This document shows positions 34,476 through 43,623 of a stretch of DNA of 64,000 nt, piece after piece. The first letter of the stretch is position 1. Every line of letters begins with the position of its first letter. The DNA lies in assembly GCF_000620465.1 (NCBI RefSeq), contig NZ_JIBE01000004.1, positions 62,001-126,000 of the forward strand. Reading direction: 5' to 3'. This stretch comes from Ralstonia sp. UNC404CL21Col (lineage in GTDB: Bacteria > Pseudomonadota > Gammaproteobacteria > Burkholderiales > Burkholderiaceae). The notes under the pieces were generated by a model that ran no database searches, was not told the DNA's origin, and saw only the letters and a program-made list of their open reading frames with translations. The position numbers were made by a program, and so were the translations under genes.

Positions 34476-36014
34476 CTAGCTGCTCGAGCAGCCGCCGCAG
34501 CCGCTGGATCCGCAGCTACTCGAGCTGCAACTGCTGGAACCACTGCTGCTTGAACTGCAGTTGCTCGACGTGTCGCCTCCGGAGCCACCGGAACTGGCGC
34601 CGGCGGGTGGTCCCATCATCGATCGGTATCCGGCCCATGCTGTGTTGGCCAGCACGCTGGTGCCGCCAAACGCGGTCAACCAGAGCAGGTCGTGCGTCGA
34701 CAAACCGGCGCGTGGCCCCTGCTGGCCGCGCTGGCGATAGACCTCAAGCGCGGCGTTGGCCCCCGCGGTGGGGCCGGCTCGGCCGACGCCGATCAGCCGC
34801 GCCGTCACGCCCCAGTACACGATGGCGAACAGCGCCATCTCGATCAGCAGCCACATCACCGGACGCTCCCGGGACAGGCCCACAAAGACCTTCATCACGC
34901 CCAGCCCCAGCGTCGCCAGCACAATGGCCCACGCAACGAGCGTCGTTCCCCGCATCGCGCCGCGGGTCCACAGCCATCCTTCGCTGCACAGCCGATCTGT
35001 CATGTCGGATGCTTCGTCGACGAGCCGATTGCGAAAGTTCGGCCACGGCGAGCGCTGCTGCGTTTGCCGGGCCAGCCATGTCCACGCGTTGACGTGGCGC
35101 TCCGGCCTTCGATCTTCGTTCGCGACCACGTAGGTGTTGCGGTCGCGTTTCCGTTTAGCCGGAGGGACCATGCGGATCGCACCCGCATCAAGCAGCGTCA
35201 ACGCCGCGACCTGTGCCATTCGCGCGGCATCGCCGGTGATGAGCGCCGCCTCGGCAGGTGTCAGCTGACGCGGCACGTTGCCACCGGCGGCACCCCAGGG
35301 GTTCCGGCTGTAGGCAGCGCGATGCAGGCCCCGGATCAGCAGACACGCCATCACGCACACACCGAGATAGAACGCGAGAAAGCGCGGCCCCGAATAGCTG
35401 AGCACATCGACATCCGAGGCGACATTCGTGGTGATGGCGATGAGGATGACGGCGATCACAAGCCATACGGATGGCATGAATGAGCGCGCTGTGGATGCGG
35501 GCGGCGGCATGACCGGCTCCGGCGCATGCTGCGTGGGGACGACAGTTTCCGCCACCTTGGCTGCCTCGGGCTGCTCCGGCCTCGGCCAGACGTCGACCGG
35601 CGGCTCCTCGCCGAACGTGCGCCTGTAGCTTTCCAGTGTTTGCGCGTAATGCTGTGCGTAGGCGTCGTCTTCGTTTGGCGCGCCAATCCCCGGTGCGTGG
35701 TGCAGCGGCGCGCCCAAGACCTCGCCGCAGAACACCGTCCAATACTCTTTCGAATATTGCAGATGGAGATGCCAGGCGGCATCGATCGCCTCGGAGGGCG
35801 TGACGGGGTGCCCTGCAAACACCGCCAGATACGCGAAGCGCTTGTATTCCTCGATGACGGTCAGCGTATATAAGCGCGACCATCCTTCAGCGTCCGCCAG
35901 ACGTTGGCTGAACGGCACTGGAGCATCGGGCGCGTCCGGTGAATACTCGCTCAGCCGGCGCAGGCACGCCTGGCGATCTGCGTCGGTCGGCGCTGCCTGA
36001 TCTTCGTGCGTCAC
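34476..36014 (-). CDS. membrane protein with GRDP-like N-domain, TIGR04222-like core and Cys/Ser-rich tail
   Basis: The 512-residue protein starts with an N-terminal soluble domain holding EAIDAAWHLHLQYSKEYWTVFCGEVLGAPLHHAPG (W81, H82, H84, H105, H106). This resembles the glycine-rich-domain-protein module (xVWHxHxxxxxxYWxxF). Membrane segments follow at about 181-200 and 212-230, then a TIGR04222-like region (NPWGAAGGNVPRQLTPAEAALITGDAARMAQVAALTLLDAGAI). Two more helices lie near 370 and 395. The C-terminus is a low-complexity tail rich in Cys, Ser and Gly. It is the last gene of the tagX-tssM operon, its ATG overlapping the tagL stop (ATGA). No T6SS role is established. Confidence 0.75.
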   Translation of the reverse strand: MTHEDQAAPTDADRQACLRRLSEYSPDAPDAPVPFSQRLADAEGWSRLYTLTVIEEYKRFAYLAVFAGHPVTPSEAIDAAWHLHLQYSKEYWTVFCGEVLGAPLHHAPGIGAPNEDDAYAQHYAQTLESYRRTFGEEPPVDVWPRPEQPEAAKVAETVVPTQHAPEPVMPPPASTARSFMPSVWLVIAVILIAITTNVASDVDVLSYSGPRFLAFYLGVCVMACLLIRGLHRAAYSRNPWGAAGGNVPRQLTPAEAALITGDAARMAQVAALTLLDAGAIRMVPPAKRKRDRNTYVVANEDRRPERHVNAWTWLARQTQQRSPWPNFRNRLVDEASDMTDRLCSEGWLWTRGAMRGTTLVAWAIVLATLGLGVMKVFVGLSRERPVMWLLIEMALFAIVYWGVTARLIGVGRAGPTAGANAALEVYRQRGQQGPRAGLSTHDLLWLTAFGGTSVLANTAWAGYRSMMGPPAGASSGGSGGDTSSNCSSSSSGSSSCSSSSCGSSGCGGCSSS

Positions 36015-36835
36015 TTACTCGCCCGAAACTCGATCCGCCGATTGCGTGAGCGGCCTTCATCGGTGTTGTTGGCCGCCACCGGCTGATCCGGCCCCACGCC
36101 CATCGCGGTGAGCGTGCCTTGTTCGGCCCCCTTGGCGATCAGGTAGTTCTTGACCGTCTCGGCGCGTGCCTGGCTCAGGTTGAGGTTCAACGCGCGGCTG
36201 CCGGAGTTGTCGGTGTGGCCGACGATTTCGATCTTGCGGCCATTCAGGCGCGGCAGCACGGCGGCCATTTCATCGAGAATCGCGCGGCCCTTGGGCGTGA
36301 GCGTGGCACTGCCCGTTTCGAACTCGATGATGCGGTTGGCCAGCGTCTGGTCCAGCAGCCCTTGCTCAGACACCGCCGCCACACGCAGCCCATTCTTGAT
36401 CGTGTAGCTCTGGCCCAGCGCGGTCGCCATGTCGCTGGTCAGTTGCTGGCGCTGCGCCTCGTTGCCGACGTCGCCATGCAGGGAGACCTGGGTGCCGTCG
36501 ATGTTGAGCTGCCCGCGGTTCACCTGCTTGATGGCCGGCGACAGGATCTTCTGCACATTGGCCGACCAGTTGGGCGGCGACACCACGTTGCCGACTTCGA
36601 TCTGGTCGACCACGTTGGCACTGCCGTACAGCTCGCGCAGCTTGGCCAGCACGGTCGCCTTGGTGGCTTCGTCCGGCACCATGCCGCCGGCCACGACCTG
36701 GCCGGGCACAGGCGCGGCATCGCCCGCTGCGGCATGCGCGGGCAGGGCACTTGCCACGTACGCCAGCATGGCGGCGCTCGCCAGGAGGGTTGCAGGCCGG
36801 AAGCCGCGCTTGATTGCATCCAGACCCATGTTCAT
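36011..36835 (-). CDS. tagL: OmpA-domain peptidoglycan-binding protein (TagL-like)
   Basis: The 274-residue product starts at the ATG that overlaps the tagF stop (ATGA). An N-terminal export or anchor segment (ATLLASAAMLAYVASALPAHA) is followed by a BON-like strand region (GQLNIDGTQVSLHGDVGNEAQRQQL). The C-terminal OmpA domain (about 165-272) has the peptidoglycan-binding residues in IEFETGSATLTPKG, IEIVGHTDNSGSRALNLNLSQARAETVKNYL and GRSRNRRIEF. Because the TssL here lacks such a domain, this protein probably anchors the membrane complex to the wall as TagL does. Unlike some TagL proteins it may be fully periplasmic after cleavage. Confidence 0.85.
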   Translation of the reverse strand: MNMGLDAIKRGFRPATLLASAAMLAYVASALPAHAAAGDAAPVPGQVVAGGMVPDEATKATVLAKLRELYGSANVVDQIEVGNVVSPPNWSANVQKILSPAIKQVNRGQLNIDGTQVSLHGDVGNEAQRQQLTSDMATALGQSYTIKNGLRVAAVSEQGLLDQTLANRIIEFETGSATLTPKGRAILDEMAAVLPRLNGRKIEIVGHTDNSGSRALNLNLSQARAETVKNYLIAKGAEQGTLTAMGVGPDQPVAANNTDEGRSRNRRIEFRASK

Positions 36836-37827
36836 TCTCCGATGAAGACTTCGCGGAAGGTATCGACCGCCACGCGCAGCGACAGCTGCGGCTGATCCAG
36901 GTAGCTCACGAACTTGGCCAAGCCGTACTCTCCGCTGACGTGCTGGTCGACCCATTCCGGATCGTCGATGTTGATGTTCTGTTCGGCATACGCCAGCGGC
37001 GACATGACGCTGTGCAACGTGCGTGACGAAGCGCCATTGAAGCCGATGACGAGCCGCTCTGCGCCGTTGATATCGCCCAGGAACAGCGACAGCTCGAAGT
37101 CCGCCCGCTGCAGGAAGCGCGACACCAGCTCCAGCCAGAAACTCGCGACCAGGCTGCGATAGAGCGGGTCTGCCGGCAGCGGCAGCGTGAGCCCTTTCTC
37201 AAGCCGCGACGAGCCATTGGCCATCACGGGTTGCAGCAGCGTGCCAAGCGCGAGCAGGGTGCGGCGCAGACGGATGTTGTGGCCCTCAGCGCGCAGCATC
37301 TGCTCAAGGCCGGCAACGGTCTGGAAGTCGATGAAATCCGAAAAACTGGCGTCGTGCGACTGCGTGCTGGTGCCGCCGGTGCCGGTCTCCACACCGTGCT
37401 GCCCTTCGGCAAGCAGGCGCAGGCCTTCGGTGGCGTCGGTGGCGGTGCCGAGCGAGAGCATCTGCTGGCCGGCGCGCGTCCACAGCCGGGCGAGCGCAAT
37501 CGGGCTGCGGGCGATGAAGTTGATCGGGCGCTCGACCTCCATGGCCGCCGCCGTCAGGAACGGAAACCGGCGCGACGACAGATCGCTGCTGGCCATGAGC
37601 GTGCCCGCAATGGCGAGCTTGCTCTGCGAGCCGAGAAACGCAAACTGCACCGGCTTCCAACTGTCGTAGGTCGTCTTCCAGTCCGGGGCTTCGGCCAGCA
37701 ATTCCATGCCTTGCGCCAGCCAGCGGTCCAGCGTGTCGAGCAGCTGGACGTTGTTGGCGCTTTTGACGAAATCGCCGCGCGACGGAAGCTTGCCGAAATA
37801 CGAAAGCTGCAACTGGGTCTGGCTCAT
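36832..37827 (-). CDS. tagF: TagF (ImpM family) T6SS regulator
   Basis: The 331-residue product starts at MSQTQLQLSYFGKLPSRGDFVKSANNVQLLDTLDRWLAQGM, the TagF/DUF2094 signature. Its ATG overlaps the tssM stop (ATGA). The domain continues through VQFAFLGSQSKLAIAGTLMASSDLSSRRFPFLTAA. In other bacteria TagF represses T6SS firing after translation, often through or beside the PpkA-PppA-Fha phosphorylation switch; none of those genes is in this window. The C-terminal half (about 200-331) is an extension beyond the minimal domain. A longer in-frame open frame upstream overlaps tssM and is not used. Confidence 0.93.
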   Translation of the reverse strand: MSQTQLQLSYFGKLPSRGDFVKSANNVQLLDTLDRWLAQGMELLAEAPDWKTTYDSWKPVQFAFLGSQSKLAIAGTLMASSDLSSRRFPFLTAAAMEVERPINFIARSPIALARLWTRAGQQMLSLGTATDATEGLRLLAEGQHGVETGTGGTSTQSHDASFSDFIDFQTVAGLEQMLRAEGHNIRLRRTLLALGTLLQPVMANGSSRLEKGLTLPLPADPLYRSLVASFWLELVSRFLQRADFELSLFLGDINGAERLVIGFNGASSRTLHSVMSPLAYAEQNINIDDPEWVDQHVSGEYGLAKFVSYLDQPQLSLRVAVDTFREVFIGE

Positions 37828-40800
37828 TGCGCCGTCCCTCCTTGCTCTTCCGTGATGTTGTGGCGTGCGGCCTGCGTGGACACGGCCGCTTGCGCCGCAG
37901 GCGGCGTGCCTGCGGGCGCTGCCGGGGCAGGCGGCGTCAGGGTGTTCTGCGGCGCCGATGCATCGGCAATCGACGTCGGCAGGCGCAAGCCGCGCAGGCC
38001 TTGGCCCTGCGGCGAATCCGATGCTGTCGTGCCGCCGGCCTGCGGGCTGCTGATGATGCGCAGGCTGATCGACACCGTCAGGTTGTCCTTCGTCCACGAC
38101 AGGTCGAATGCGCCGTCCGGACGCCGCTTGCGTTGTGCCGTCGCAATCAGGCGTTCCAGGCCGAAGCGGCCCGGCTCGTTGAGCAGCTCCACCGTGCGGC
38201 CGTCAAACGTGGTGGCCGTCACGCGGGCGCCCGGGGTGCCCTGCGGATTCGGCCACACGAAGTTGGCCCACTGCGGCGGTGTGTTGCGATAGCGCAGTTG
38301 CTGCCCGTCGATCTCGATCGTGTATTCGGTGGCGCCTTGCGACGGCACCGGCAGGATCTGGAACACCGTCTGCGGCGCTGCGGCTGCGGCACCGCCAGCA
38401 CCGCCGGCAGCACCGCCCGTGAGCGGCGCGATCCAGCGCGTGAAGCCCGTGGTGAACTCGGGCACAAACGCGATGCCCAGGTCGCCCCACGTCCGGGAGG
38501 CGATCATGTCGCCACGACGCACCGAAAGCGGACCGATCGTCGTGCTGGCAAACTTCGCGATCGCGCCGTCCGGGCCGAACACTTGGCCGATCTCAGCCGC
38601 GCTGGCCTCGATCTTGGCGTTGGGCGCAAACGGGTACTTGTCTGCCAGCGTGGTGGCGAACGGCTGATACACCTGCGCGTTCCAGACCTTGTTGACTTCC
38701 GTCGTGGCCGGGCGAATCGCCACCGCGTACGACTGCAGCAGCGGACGCACCAGCAGCGGACGCAGCGTCGCGCGCTCGCTGTCGGTCATGCCGGTCAGCA
38801 TCTGCTCATCTACGTACTTGAGCGTGTCGGCCAGTTCGGAGCCGTTGCCGTCCAGTGTCTGCTGCATCAACTGGCGCGCACCCGGACCCGGGTCGCCCTG
38901 GTTCTTGATCTGGTTGAAGCGCGTGCGCACCTTGGAGAGCGAATCCATGTAGCCGCGCAGCAGCGACTTGTCGTCGCGCATGACGACCACGCGTGCCAGC
39001 CCCGAGAACTCCTTGCCAACCGGGCCCATCGGAATGGCGCCGGCATCGGCATTGCCTCCCACCTCCAGGTTGACGTTCACCTGCGACGGCGTCTGGCGCG
39101 CAAACAGCTGCTTGAACCAGCCGAGCACGCCGGTCTTGGCCTGCTTCAGGCCGGCGTTGAACATCGACGGGTTGTCCCACGACGTCTGCTCATACGCGGT
39201 GTCGAGCACCTTGCGGATCGGCGAGTTGGTCGGGTCGCCCAGCAGGTTCATGCCGGTGACGGCCTGATCGAAGCTGCTGAAATCCTGGATCGCCACGCCC
39301 TGCATGAAACGTTGCCATTCGCGCGCGTATTCGGTCTTGTACATCGTGACCAGCGCCTTCTGGATCTGCTCGGGGCTGCCTTCCAGCGTGAGGTCGTCAC
39401 GCGCGGCAACGTTCAGCACCCAGTCCTTGGTCTGCAGTTCCTTGTTGGCCGCTTCCTTGATGGCGGGCTGCACGTAGCCCAGCCACGCTTCCTTGGTGAA
39501 CGTGCCGGGCACGGCGTAGCTGCCGGCAACCAGGCCGGCACCGGTATCGCCGACGATGCGTGCGACCGTCATCGGGGCGTAGCGCGTGGAGGCGCGGGCC
39601 TTGATCTCGGCGTACGCGCGTTCGCGTGCGGGCATGCCGCGCACCACGCGGCGCAGGTTCTCACGCGTCTGGTCGACCAGCGAGAGGTTGCCTTCCAGCA
39701 GCGGCCAGTTGTCGTCGTTCACGCGGGCCAGGAAGAACGACAGGTTGCGCTCCGCCGAGCGGATCATCTGCTCGCGCGGCATGTTGCCCCGGTTGTCTTC
39801 CAGCCAGCCGCGCCAGAAACGCGTCACTTGATCGGTCAGGTGCGCGACTTCCACGTGGCGCTTGTCCGACAGCATCAGGTAGGTCTTGAGCGCGTTGTAG
39901 CCGTCTTCCACGTTGGTGGGCGAGGCATCGGTGTAGCGCTTGGCACCGGTCGACGCCGTAGCCTGGTTTGGCGCGGCAGGCGCGTTGGCCGCTGCACCCG
40001 AGGCACCCGACACGCCGCCCACGGTGGCGGTAGCCGTCGTCACGGATGTGGTCATCACCGCGCCGGTTTCCGGCGGACGCACCATCGGGGCGAGCTGATC
40101 CGGATGCGCGTTGACCTCTGCGAGGAAGGTTTCGATCGCACCGCCGACCGGCTTGAGCATGACCTGGCGCAGGCCGTTGTAGTACTCGTCGAGCAGCTTA
40201 TGCTGCAGCGTGTCGCCCTGGTAGAGGCCGAGCGACAGCGCGAGGGGATGGTCGTTGCGATACCGGTCGAGCTGTTCGATCCGGTCTTGCAGAATGTCGA
40301 GTGCCTCCAGGCGGGCCTGCAGGTCCACCCGGTTCTGCTGCATCTTCACGATCTTGTCGAGGTCAGCTTGCACGTTGGCCGTCAGCGTGCGGTTGCCCAT
40401 GTACGACCACGTCCAGCCGCCGAGCATCACGCCCAGCGCCAGCACCAGCGCAAAGAACGTAGCGATGCGCAGGCGCGTCTTGGCGGGGCTGGCGAACTGC
40501 CGCACGGTCTGCTTGTCGGCAAAGATCACCTTCGAGAACAGGTCGCGCAGGAAGAAGCCGTTCTTGGAGAACACCTCTCGCGTGCGTGCGGCGCCGTCGG
40601 TCGACAGGCCAAAGCGGCGCGCAATGCGCTCGGCCGACACGCTGTTGGTGGCGCCTTCCTGCAGCGCGCTGGTGAAGTAGAAGCCGCGGAACACCGGCTT
40701 GTACTGGAACGGGTTCTCATCGAACAACGTCATCAGGAACGCACGTAGCGTCGGCTTGATCGACGCAAACTCCAGCGGGAAGCTCAGCAGCCCCGGCGAG

Positions 40801-41774
40801 AGCTTGTTGTTCCGGTGCAGCGCGATCTGCGCCACGCTGATCTCCTTCAGCCCGTCGCACAGCTCGTCAAAGCGCTGGTCGAACACGGCGGCCACGTCGG
40901 GCTTCGAATCGGGCTCGAAGGGCAGGGTGGCACCCCAGACGCGGTCGCGCTCCTGCTTCTCGCTGTCGCCAAAGAACTCGGTGAAGCCAGTGATCAGGTC
41001 GGCCTTCGTGAACATCACGTACACCGGGGCAAATACTTCCAGGCGTTCGGTCAGTTCCTGCACGCGCTGGCGCAGGTTCTTGGCCAGGTTGATGGCGAAT
41101 TCGGGGCGGTTTTGCGTGAGTTCCGACACGCTCACCGTCACGACGATGCCGTTGATGGGCGCCTTGGGGCGATAGCGCTTGAGCAGGTCGAGGAAGCCGA
41201 GCCACTCGCGGCGGTCTTCTTCGTGCACGGAGTAACGACCGGCCGTGTCAAGCAGGATGCCTTCGGTGGTGAAGAACCAGTCGCAGTTACGCGTGCCGCC
41301 GATGCCCTGGATGACCGCGCCGCCCTTGTCGGCAAACGGAAACTGCAGGCCGGAATTGAGCACGGCCGTACTTTTGCCCGCCGCCGGGTTGCCGATCACG
41401 ATGTACCAGGGCAGCTCGTACAGCGCTGCGCTGCCCGACATCTGCCCGAGCTTGGAGCGCTTGATGGTCTTGACGGCTTCTGCCAGGCGCACGCGCAGGG
41501 CTTCCACTTCTTCGCGCTTGTCTGGCGTGGCGGTTTTGTCGGCAGCGGCCTGTTCCAGCACGCCTTCCAGCTTGTTGCTGGCCTGACGCGCGCGCCAGCG
41601 CTTCCAGAGATACGTCAGCAGCCACAGCGCGAGCAGCACGCCCAGCGCGATGCCGACCCAGACCAGGCCAACCTCGAAGGTCTGCGCCATCAGCAGCAGG
41701 AAGATGGTCAGCACGATCACGCCAAGAATCGATAGCGTGCGTGAGTTGGTCAGGAAGTTCAGGAAGCGTTGCAT
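37824..41774 (-). CDS. tssM: TssM (IcmF family) inner-membrane T6SS component
   Basis: The 1316-residue protein begins with two transmembrane helices (about 14-32 and 36-56). A cytoplasmic NTPase-like domain follows, with Walker A GNPAAGKST at 128-136 in WYIVIGNPAAGKSTAVLNSG and DWFFTTEGILLDTAGRYS. Another membrane helix (IATFFALVLALGVMLGGWTWSYMG, about 430-455) leads to a large periplasmic region. The C-terminal beta domain (ITGFTRWIAPLTGG, VSISLRIISSP) binds TssJ. TssM spans the envelope and links TssL to the outer membrane. An Ala/Pro-rich tail ends the protein. It is coupled to tagF by an ATGA overlap. Confidence 0.97.
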   Translation of the reverse strand: MQRFLNFLTNSRTLSILGVIVLTIFLLLMAQTFEVGLVWVGIALGVLLALWLLTYLWKRWRARQASNKLEGVLEQAAADKTATPDKREEVEALRVRLAEAVKTIKRSKLGQMSGSAALYELPWYIVIGNPAAGKSTAVLNSGLQFPFADKGGAVIQGIGGTRNCDWFFTTEGILLDTAGRYSVHEEDRREWLGFLDLLKRYRPKAPINGIVVTVSVSELTQNRPEFAINLAKNLRQRVQELTERLEVFAPVYVMFTKADLITGFTEFFGDSEKQERDRVWGATLPFEPDSKPDVAAVFDQRFDELCDGLKEISVAQIALHRNNKLSPGLLSFPLEFASIKPTLRAFLMTLFDENPFQYKPVFRGFYFTSALQEGATNSVSAERIARRFGLSTDGAARTREVFSKNGFFLRDLFSKVIFADKQTVRQFASPAKTRLRIATFFALVLALGVMLGGWTWSYMGNRTLTANVQADLDKIVKMQQNRVDLQARLEALDILQDRIEQLDRYRNDHPLALSLGLYQGDTLQHKLLDEYYNGLRQVMLKPVGGAIETFLAEVNAHPDQLAPMVRPPETGAVMTTSVTTATATVGGVSGASGAAANAPAAPNQATASTGAKRYTDASPTNVEDGYNALKTYLMLSDKRHVEVAHLTDQVTRFWRGWLEDNRGNMPREQMIRSAERNLSFFLARVNDDNWPLLEGNLSLVDQTRENLRRVVRGMPARERAYAEIKARASTRYAPMTVARIVGDTGAGLVAGSYAVPGTFTKEAWLGYVQPAIKEAANKELQTKDWVLNVAARDDLTLEGSPEQIQKALVTMYKTEYAREWQRFMQGVAIQDFSSFDQAVTGMNLLGDPTNSPIRKVLDTAYEQTSWDNPSMFNAGLKQAKTGVLGWFKQLFARQTPSQVNVNLEVGGNADAGAIPMGPVGKEFSGLARVVVMRDDKSLLRGYMDSLSKVRTRFNQIKNQGDPGPGARQLMQQTLDGNGSELADTLKYVDEQMLTGMTDSERATLRPLLVRPLLQSYAVAIRPATTEVNKVWNAQVYQPFATTLADKYPFAPNAKIEASAAEIGQVFGPDGAIAKFASTTIGPLSVRRGDMIASRTWGDLGIAFVPEFTTGFTRWIAPLTGGAAGGAGGAAAAAPQTVFQILPVPSQGATEYTIEIDGQQLRYRNTPPQWANFVWPNPQGTPGARVTATTFDGRTVELLNEPGRFGLERLIATAQRKRRPDGAFDLSWTKDNLTVSISLRIISSPQAGGTTASDSPQGQGLRGLRLPTSIADASAPQNTLTPPAPAAPAGTPPAAQAAVSTQAARHNITEEQGGTAQ

Positions 41775-41832
41775 GTTGCCTTCGGCTCGGGAACAGACGG
41801 AATCGGAATCGAAATCGAAATCTGGAACAAGG

Positions 41833-43317
41833 TCAGGTCAGGCTGGGCACCACCGCGATGGCGCCGCGCTGCTGGATGTCGTTGGCGGTAATGGCCAGCA
41901 CCGGCTTGCCGGTCTGCTGGCTCAACTGGTGCGCCACCACCACCGACAGCAGCGGGCCCGCAGCGCCTACATAGCCGCACGGCGTGCCGACGGGCAGCAG
42001 ATCTGCGGCAAGGTCCAGCGCGGGGAAACGTTCGGAAAACACGCGTGCCACTTCGACGGTGCGCACGGGGTGCATGCCGGTGTCTGAAACGACGCCGGCC
42101 ACGGTGATGGGTTCGGCAGCTGAACTGCCCTCGGCGGTTTCGGCCTTCTCAGCGGGCGCTGCGTCCTGCTTGGCCTTGACCGGTGCGGCGGCCAAGGTGT
42201 CGAGTACGTGGCCCACGGCGTCGCCCAGCGCCTGCAATTGCGGCTGGCCGCGATCGGGTGTCGGCGATTCCAGCCGCGCCACGCCGGCGCGCGTGATCGT
42301 GAACGCCTCCGTTGCCGCGGCGTCGCCGTCCAGCGTGGGTGGCAGCAGGCTCTGCGCCATCGTCGGCGCGCACAGCAGCACGCCCGCAGCGGCTTCGCCC
42401 GGCACGCGGCCATGCTGCCGATTGGTTTCGAACAACTGTTCATGCTGCATCAGTTGTTCGACCGCGCTGGGGCCCACCAGCGAATCCGCCACCACCACCA
42501 TGCGCAGCACGCGCTCGTCGCTGGCGCGGTTGACGCCTTGCGTGGCGCGATCGAGCAACAGCAGCGCATCGGCATCGCCCTTGGCGGTGATGGGCTCCAG
42601 CGTCAAACGGTCTGCCGGCCAGATCAACGCGATGCGGCGGCGCAGCCAGCCATCGGCGGCGGCTTGATGCTGCGGTGTCCACTCGCGGGGGAGCAGTGCA
42701 GTGATGATCAGCCGCGTGGTGTCCGGCTCCGTTGTTTCCGGGGCTTGCGCAACGGCGTGTGCCGCGAGTTCTTCGGCCACCTGGCCGGCCAGCGACAGGG
42801 CGCGCAGGCGTTCGTCCAGCCAGTCGACATCCGGATGTTGCTCTGCCAGTTCGGCACGCAGGTCTTCGATGTCGATGCCTTCCACTTGCGCAGCAAAGAT
42901 CGGCTGGCCGAAGCCTTGCACATCGGTCAACCCGGGTTGCGTATTGGCCTGCACGGCCTCCACCACTGAAGCGGCATCGCCGCCGGCAGGCGCACGCAGG
43001 GCGCTGGCGAGCAGCACGGCGCGCCATTGGCGCGTGGCGTCTTGCGGGTCGGCGGTTTTGGCATCGGTGCCTGTTGCGGCCGGCGTGGCCGCCGCCAGCT
43101 CGCGGCCCGCGACCACATTGGAGCGAATGCCGTCCAGCGCGCGCTTGATGACCCAATAGCCGACGATCATGCCGACCGGCAGCAACAGCAGGTAGGTCAG
43201 GATGTCGCCGGTGGTCGGCATGCGGTTGGCGGACTGCCACCACACGATGACGGCAATCCACACCACCACGAAGACAGCGAGCAGCGTCAGCCCGGACCGG
43301 AAGAGTCTTGCAACCAT
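41833..43317 (-). CDS. T6SS-linked membrane protein with thiolase-like (degenerate ketoacyl-synthase) appearance
   Basis: The 494-residue product starts at MVARLFRSGLTLLAVFVVVWIAVIVWW, giving two transmembrane helices (about 8-27 and 40-58). The remaining 430 residues are soluble. Segments there resemble ketoacyl-synthase/thiolase folds: SLVGPSAVEQLMQHEQLFETNRQHGRVPGEAAAGVLLCAP and the final GPLLSVVVAHQLSQQTGKPVLAITANDIQQRGAIAVVP. No clear catalytic Cys-His-His set was found, so an enzyme activity is unlikely. The gene lies between PAAR and tssM, with only 11 bases to the PAAR stop. Proteins at this position are known in Burkholderiaceae T6SS clusters but I know of no assigned function. The start was chosen because the upstream frame overlaps PAAR. 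Confidence 0.75.
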   Translation of the reverse strand: MVARLFRSGLTLLAVFVVVWIAVIVWWQSANRMPTTGDILTYLLLLPVGMIVGYWVIKRALDGIRSNVVAGRELAAATPAATGTDAKTADPQDATRQWRAVLLASALRAPAGGDAASVVEAVQANTQPGLTDVQGFGQPIFAAQVEGIDIEDLRAELAEQHPDVDWLDERLRALSLAGQVAEELAAHAVAQAPETTEPDTTRLIITALLPREWTPQHQAAADGWLRRRIALIWPADRLTLEPITAKGDADALLLLDRATQGVNRASDERVLRMVVVADSLVGPSAVEQLMQHEQLFETNRQHGRVPGEAAAGVLLCAPTMAQSLLPPTLDGDAAATEAFTITRAGVARLESPTPDRGQPQLQALGDAVGHVLDTLAAAPVKAKQDAAPAEKAETAEGSSAAEPITVAGVVSDTGMHPVRTVEVARVFSERFPALDLAADLLPVGTPCGYVGAAGPLLSVVVAHQLSQQTGKPVLAITANDIQQRGAIAVVPSLT

Positions 43318-43328
43318 GTCGTGCGCGT

Positions 43329-43598
43329 TCAGATGCTGCCGGTGTTGCCCTGGCTGGACAGGAGCGTGGCGCCGCAGGCGGTTTTGTCGCCGTGGCGCGC
43401 CGCCTGCTTGCCGTCGATGATGACGTTCGGGTCGCCCGTCACGATGACGGTCGTACCGCCGTGGCCTGTCTTCGGGCACGTCACCTTGTCGCCCACGCAG
43501 GCGATGCCCTTGCCGCCGGTGCTTGTGTTGCCCGACGCGGTGATCACCACGCCGCCGTGGTCCGTCTTGTCACCCAGCAGGATGAAGGGCCGTGTCAT
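43329..43598 (-). CDS. PAAR spike-tip protein
   Basis: The 89-residue protein is a stand-alone PAAR domain. The glycine-rich repeats ILLGDKTDHGGVVITASGNTSTGGKGIACVGDKVTCPKTGHGGTTVIVTGDPNVIIDGKQAARHGDKTACGATLLSSQGNTGSI contain the His and Cys residues that hold the tip zinc (H19 region, C41, H46, H69, C74). It caps the VgrG trimer with a sharp point. It carries no toxin extension, and it is the only PAAR gene in the window, so all three VgrG proteins may share it. Confidence 0.96.
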   Translation of the reverse strand: MTRPFILLGDKTDHGGVVITASGNTSTGGKGIACVGDKVTCPKTGHGGTTVIVTGDPNVIIDGKQAARHGDKTACGATLLSSQGNTGSI

Positions 43599-43623
43599 TG
43601 CATGCTCCCCATGTGTCCTTTCG

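Noticed and set aside
37827-40748. Plus-strand open frame of about 973 codons antisense to tssM
   Set aside because: Same reasoning: no recognisable domain and complete overlap with tssM.
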